This document shows positions 57,400 through 64,000 of a stretch of DNA of 64,000 bases, in pieces. Every line of letters begins with the position of its first letter. Positions within the stretch are counted from its first letter, which is position 1. A program made the translations under genes and the position numbers. The DNA lies in NCBI GenBank assembly GCA_025917655.1, contig CP084617.1, positions 992,001 through 1,056,000 on the forward strand. The letters run 5' to 3'. A model generated the notes under the pieces. The model was not told the DNA's origin, searched no databases, and saw only the letters and a list, made by a program, of their open reading frames with translations. This DNA comes from Chlorella sorokiniana (Eukaryota; Chlorophyta; Trebouxiophyceae; Chlorellales; Chlorellaceae).

Positions 57400-59050
57400 A
57401 TGCATGGAGATCGGGAGACCTGGATCGCGAGGCCTGGGGACCTTATATTGCCGTCACATGCCGTGCCCTTGTCGGCGACGCGGGTGGGCGGCCTGCCCAC
57501 GTTCCTGGAGGGATGTGAAGCACCTGCAGTGGAGCTAACTACATGCAGTATATGCGGCAAGCAGATGGCGCTGCTCCTCCAGGTGCGGGCGCGCCACTAC
57601 CGTCTGCTGCTACTTTAGCCTCCCACCGCGACAAAAGACAGACTCGTGCTTCCCTCTTGCAGGCCTATGCACCATTGACAGCAGAGCAAACAGATGTGCT
57701 GCAAGCGCACCGCTTCTTGTATATATATTGCTGCACTGCCGAAAAGTGCGGCACGGTGGCTGGCTGCTGGCGAGCCCTGCGGGCGGTTGTGCCCTCCAAT
57801 GCAGCCAACCGCAGCAGCAGCGATCCTCCAGCAGTAGTAGATGACCAACGAGCACCGCCCGTTGCTGTCGAGTTTGGCACCACGGCAGCGCAGGAGCCTG
57901 CTGCAACAAGAGAGCCTGCTTCATTTGACGACTGGGGGCGGGCAGCGCTGCCGATGACTGGGGCATGGCCGGCAGCCCGGCGGACGACTGGGGTGTGGGC
58001 GGCAGCAGTGACTGGGGTGCTCCCAGTGGCACAGACGCATGCAGCAGCCAAGCTGGCGCAGCCTTTGACTTTGAGGATCTGAACGCGGCGTTGGATGCAG
58101 TCGGCAGCTCGGCGGCCGCCAAGGCACCGACCAGCCGCGCTCGCGGACAACAGCCTCGCGCGGGCGGCAAGGGCGGCAGGGCAGACGACAGGGGCGCGCG
58201 AGTGTACGACGCCGCGCGCCCCTGCCTGCCTGCTTTCTTCCTCTACGCCGAGCTGGAGTCCCAGTGTTCCGCTGGCGGCAGCACGCAGTCGCAGTCGGAA
58301 CAGGAGCGCCTGCACCAGCTGCTGGCGCGGTACCAGCAGGAGGAGGCAGCGGCTCTCAGCGCCGCAGCGGCAGCACCGCAACGCGATGGTCATGCGGGGC
58401 CCGCCAGCAGCGCAGAGGGGCAGCCGGTGGCGTGCCTGCCGGGCTCAGAGGGCAGCCCAGAGGCGTGGGGCGGCGAGGGGTACGAGGAGGATGCCGTGCT
58501 GGCGCAGCCGGGCGCTCAGCGGCGCTTGGGCCCCGCCTTCCTCAAGTTCAGCCAGCAGCTGGGGCGCTGTCCCGACCAGTGCGCGCGCTACAGGTGGGCT
58601 GGGGTGGCATGCAGGGTGCAGAGGCGGGAGCCAAGAGGCGGGAAGGGGATGAGGTGGGGTGGGGTGGGGGTCTGCGAGAGCGGTAGGCCACCCACGTCAG
58701 GGCTACCCTGTCAAAGTGAGGTTCCCGCCTCTTGCTCTCGCCCGTGCAGCTTTGGCGGCCGCCCACTCTGGCCCAGCTGTCAGGCGCCCCCAGAGGCTTC
58801 GCCGTGCAGCAGCTGCGGCGGACCCCGCGTTTTTGAGCTCCAGCTCATGACCCCCATCATGCCGGCTTTGATGGAGGCGCGCGACTGGCTAGCAGCTGAG
58901 GATCAGGTCGCGGCGGCGGCCGCCCTGCAGCCTGCCGACAGCTGGGAGTGGATGACCGTGTGCGTCTTCAGCTGCCGCGCAAGCTGTTGCCGCAATGATG
59001 GCGGACCTCAGCTGCTTGAAGAGGAGATCGTGCTGGTGAATGAGGAATGA
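57400..59050 (+). CDS. PDCD2: PDCD2-family protein (40S ribosomal protein chaperone)
   Basis: In yeast and human the family escorts ribosomal protein uS5 into the 40S subunit. The ATG at 57400 opens MHGDRETWIARPGD, then the family start KIGGLPDWP is seen as TRVGGLPTFLEG. The Cys pairs of the MYND-like zinc region follow: TTCSICGKQMALLLQ (57538) and IYCCTAEKCGTVAGCWRALR (57730). A long acidic, Gln/Ala-rich linker contains repeated DDWG/SDWG motifs (57924-58020). The PDCD2_C domain starts GPAFLKFSQQLGRCPDQCAR (58530), continues GGRPLWPSCQAPPEASPCSS with the Cys pairs and FELQLMTPIMPALME (58830), and ends WEWMTVCVFSC then VLVNEE, TGA 59048-59050. One frame slip occurs near 57950. TGTAA at 59071. 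Confidence 0.9.
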
Positions 59051-59655
59051 TGGGAATGTTGGGTGCGATCTGTAATGTTTGATTTGCACAAACGCCGCAA
59101 CGTTTGTCGACTGACGGCTTACCAGCCCAGCTGTCATCGATGCTGCAGAATGCCGCGGATGTCCATGAATTAAGCATGAAATAGACTTTTAACAAAGCAC
59201 TGCTCATGCCCAGCTACTTTTCCAGCAACAACTAAGCGCGCAAGTGTTTCATGGACCCGCTGGGGCAGAGTGTGCTGCCCGCCTGGCGGCGGGTTGCCCC
59301 ACGTGCAAACACAACGTTTCTTGGTCGGGAAGCAGTACCATGTCAGGATTCTTCTGAATTATCGTCCCATTGAGACGGTTTTCTGTGCGTCTAGCGGCAG
59401 ACAGATAGCAAAACAGCAGCCACGCCTTCCCTTCTCGACTGCCTTGAACTTCAAGGAGCGATAGTAAATTTAAATGGAAGCGATTGAATCCGACCAATGC
59501 GCAGGGAACAGACTAACACCCACTCCCAGACCCCGGATGCCGGGCTAGTGTGCGAGGAAAGAACAAAATCTCTGTCACCCTCAACTCCCAGCCCCGCCAT
59601 CGCCCTCGTCGGCTCTTGCTACCTTCCCCGCGTGTCCAGTTGATCCCTTGGCACA
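59051..59655. promoter_or_regulatory. PDCD2 3' end and psaD promoter
   Basis: 605 bases in tandem genes. TGTAA at 59071-59075 serves PDCD2. The remainder is AT-richer than flanking exons and should hold the psaD promoter; a light-response element cannot be assigned by eye. Confidence 0.5.
59071..59075 (+). promoter_or_regulatory. Poly(A) signal TGTAA for PDCD2
   Basis: TGTAA 21 bases after the stop; the AATGTTTG context is AT-rich. Confidence 0.55.
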
Positions 59656-60914
59656 ATGCAGTGCGCTCTCTCCGCCAAGGTGTCCGTGGCCGGCCAGCGG
59701 GTGACCGCGGCTGCCCCCAAGCAGCGTGTCGCGGCTGCCCGGCTTGTCGTGCGCGCCGAGGAGAAGGCTGCGGAGAAGGCTGCGCCAGAGCCCAAGCCCT
59801 GGTCTCCCCCTGCCCTTGATGCCAACGCTCCCAGCCCCATCTTCGGCGGCAGCACTGGTGCGTGACCCGGCCAAACCGCACACAGCCCAGCGCGGTTAAA
59901 ACCCGACCAGTTTGCGCCAACGTCAGGGCTGGGAGCAGCCAGGAGGGGGCTGGAAGCAGCTGCGGCGAAACGAGTGTTCAAGATCAGGCAGCCGATGATG
60001 TCGCGCGCTATGCACAGCCAGCCAGCCCTTGCAGCCCCTAAAATCTGCAGAAGGTGGCAGCTGGGGAAGGCCAAACAGCCAGGCGGTGTGCAGCATGGGC
60101 AGGGCTGCTGCATGTTGGTCGGGCCTGCGATGCCGCTGACCGCCGCCGCCGCCCGCGACCCTCGCTTGCCGCAGGCGGCCTGCTGCGCCAGGCGCAGGTT
60201 GAGGAGTTCCACGTCATCACTTGGGAGTCCAAGAAGGAGCAGATCTTCGAGATGCCCACCGGCGGCGCGGCCATCATGCGCCAGGGCCCCAACCTGCTGA
60301 AGCTTGCGCGCAAGGAGCAGTGCCTGGCCCTGCTGACCCAGCTGCGCACCAAGTTCAAGATCGACGGCTTCATCTACCGCGTGTTCCCCAACGGCGAGGT
60401 GCAGTACCTGCACCCCAAGGTGAGCAGCGCCAGCAGGCTGGGCACGGTCAGCTGCTTGCTGGAAAGGGTGCAGCGCTGCCGCTGACGGGAACCAAGGGGG
60501 CGCACCCGACAACAACAGCCAGCGCAGCTGCCAGCTGTACACGCAGCCTCCATCACGTCTGCTGTTGCAGTCAGCAGCCTTCCGTCAATTGTACTCTGCG
60601 GGACAGCGTCAGCGCACCCTGGCCGGACCACAAGAGCAGGGAGGGCGTAGTAGGATGCAGCGTCTGCGGCCGCTGGCACACGTGCCGCAACCAGCCTGGC
60701 GCCCCATGGGCTGATTGGCACAAGTGCGCAACCTGTACTGCAATTGGGCCTGACTGCCTGCCTGTTCATTCCCCTGGCTGTACCGCAGGACGGTGTGTAC
60801 CCCGAGAAGGTGAACGCTGGCCGCTCCGGCGACAACACCAACATGCGCCGCATCGGCCAGAACACCAACCCCTCCAAGATCAAGTTCAGCGGCAAGATCC
60901 CCGCCGAGTTCTGA
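59656..60914 (+). CDS. psaD: Photosystem I reaction centre subunit II (PsaD), precursor
   Basis: Stromal subunit of photosystem I that docks ferredoxin. Three exons (59656-59857, 60175-60419, 60789-60914) sum to 191 codons with exact phase. [20 protein letters not shown] begins a plastid transit peptide with cleavage probably near [10 protein letters not shown]. The mature part reads [100 protein letters not shown] and [15 protein letters not shown], nearly identical to other green-algal PsaD. The stop is TGA at 60912-60914. Nuclear psaD with spliceosomal introns and a transit peptide is strong evidence for a green alga or plant nucleus. TGTAA at 61340 is a candidate poly(A) signal. Confidence 0.97.
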
Positions 60915-61511
60915 GCAGGGGACCCTTGAGCTGCCCGCCGTGAGCTGGCATGTCCAGCGGGCGGAGGCTTGGCGGCGGCGGGCGAATGCCAGCCGTACAG
61001 CAGCAGTGACCCCGCGCCGTGGCGCGCCACGTGCGGGGGCGAGGGCCGCCGGGAGTTTGGTGGCCGGCGGTCACTGGGCGGAGCGCCTTTGCGGCTTTTG
61101 GCGGGGCATGCGGGCCGCCTGCGGCACCCCTCCTGCTCCTAGAGCCGGAGGCGGCTGCGCGGCACCGCCATTGCCGCTCTGGCCCCGCCCCTCGCAGCAT
61201 CTCCACCTTGAGAAGACAAAACTGAACCCCAGGTTACCAACTAGTGTCGCGTGTACGATACGTCTGTTCATTAATTCGCTGCAGTTTTTGTGCGCTTGCA
61301 ATTCACGTTGCAACTCGGCCACTCCGGCGGCTTTCACCTTGTAAGGCGCCAACCCGAAAGTGCATGCTCACTTGTCTCAGCAGTGTTTCATGTTGCAGCA
61401 GCGGGAAACGGCGTACAAAGTACGGGGACAGGCAGCGGTTTGAATGCCAGGACACCAAGCAGGGAGTCGAGGCGGCCTGCTGCTGCTGCTGGTGCTGCTG
61501 CCGCGCGCACG
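60915..61511. other. Convergent 3' region psaD / VPS4
   Basis: 597 bases between stops. TGTAA at 61340-61344 could end psaD, giving a 3' leader of about 440 bases. No coding sequence recognised. Confidence 0.45.

Positions 61512-64000
<2,489 letters not shown>

Overview
This window reads as nuclear DNA of a photosynthetic eukaryote, most likely a trebouxiophyte (Chlorella-like) green alga. The genes are GC-rich, split by many short introns with GT/GC...TGCAG borders, packed closely on alternating strands, and several are followed by TGTAA, the usual green-algal poly(A) signal. Nucleus-encoded PsaD with a plastid transit peptide and a lumen-type DEG protease confirm a plastid. The genus is inference. 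I see no transposons, viral remnants, CRISPR arrays or rRNA, and no tRNA I can support.

Layout. 1-310: last exon of an EF-hand protein. 1276-8303 (-): plasma-membrane H+-ATPase (P3A). 9156-12015 (-): phosphatase PP5, divergent from a 58-residue SERF protein (12254-12634, +). 13138-15103 (-): MAEA/GID9, divergent from a TM9 nonaspanin (15495-19910, +). 20262-21335 (-): Naa10. 21499-22159 (+): orphan. 22444-23972 (-): Elongator ELP5, divergent from COX15 (24315-27571, +). 27876-29665 (-): class I aldolase. 30516-33005 (+): DEG protease. 33231-34955 (+): a SANT-UBA protein. 35077-36447 (-): plastid DUF3172-like protein, divergent from NUP62 (36685-39078, +). 39280-40262 (+): organelle-targeted orphan. 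41035-44872 (+): secreted Cys-rich protein. 45389-46928 (-): RPL32, divergent from an ING protein without visible PHD finger (47474-49223, +). 49960-52792 (-): DZIP1-like coiled coil, divergent from COM1/SAE2/CtIP (53297-56112, +). 56245-57252 (-): octanoyltransferase, divergent from PDCD2 (57400-59050, +). 59656-60914 (+): PsaD. 61512-64000 (-): VPS4, running off the window.

Most genes are housekeeping: ion transport, protein turnover (MAEA, DEG, VPS4), N-terminal acetylation, tRNA modification (ELP5), mitochondrial cofactors (heme A, lipoate), nuclear pore, ribosome and photosystem I. They do not form a pathway cluster; what they share is compact divergent promoters and convergent 3' ends.

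An overriding property of the assembly is that more than twenty coding exons carry an apparent one-base loss in a C/G homopolymer, or loss of one CG unit, exactly where a strongly conserved protein continues in the next frame (for example the VPS4 Walker A loop). These look like consensus errors rather than pseudogenes. I saw no novel multi-gene system. The most interesting items are the SANT-UBA protein, the DZIP1-like and PHD-less ING proteins, the secreted Cys-rich protein, the orphans, an ATG-only first exon, and GC-AG introns.
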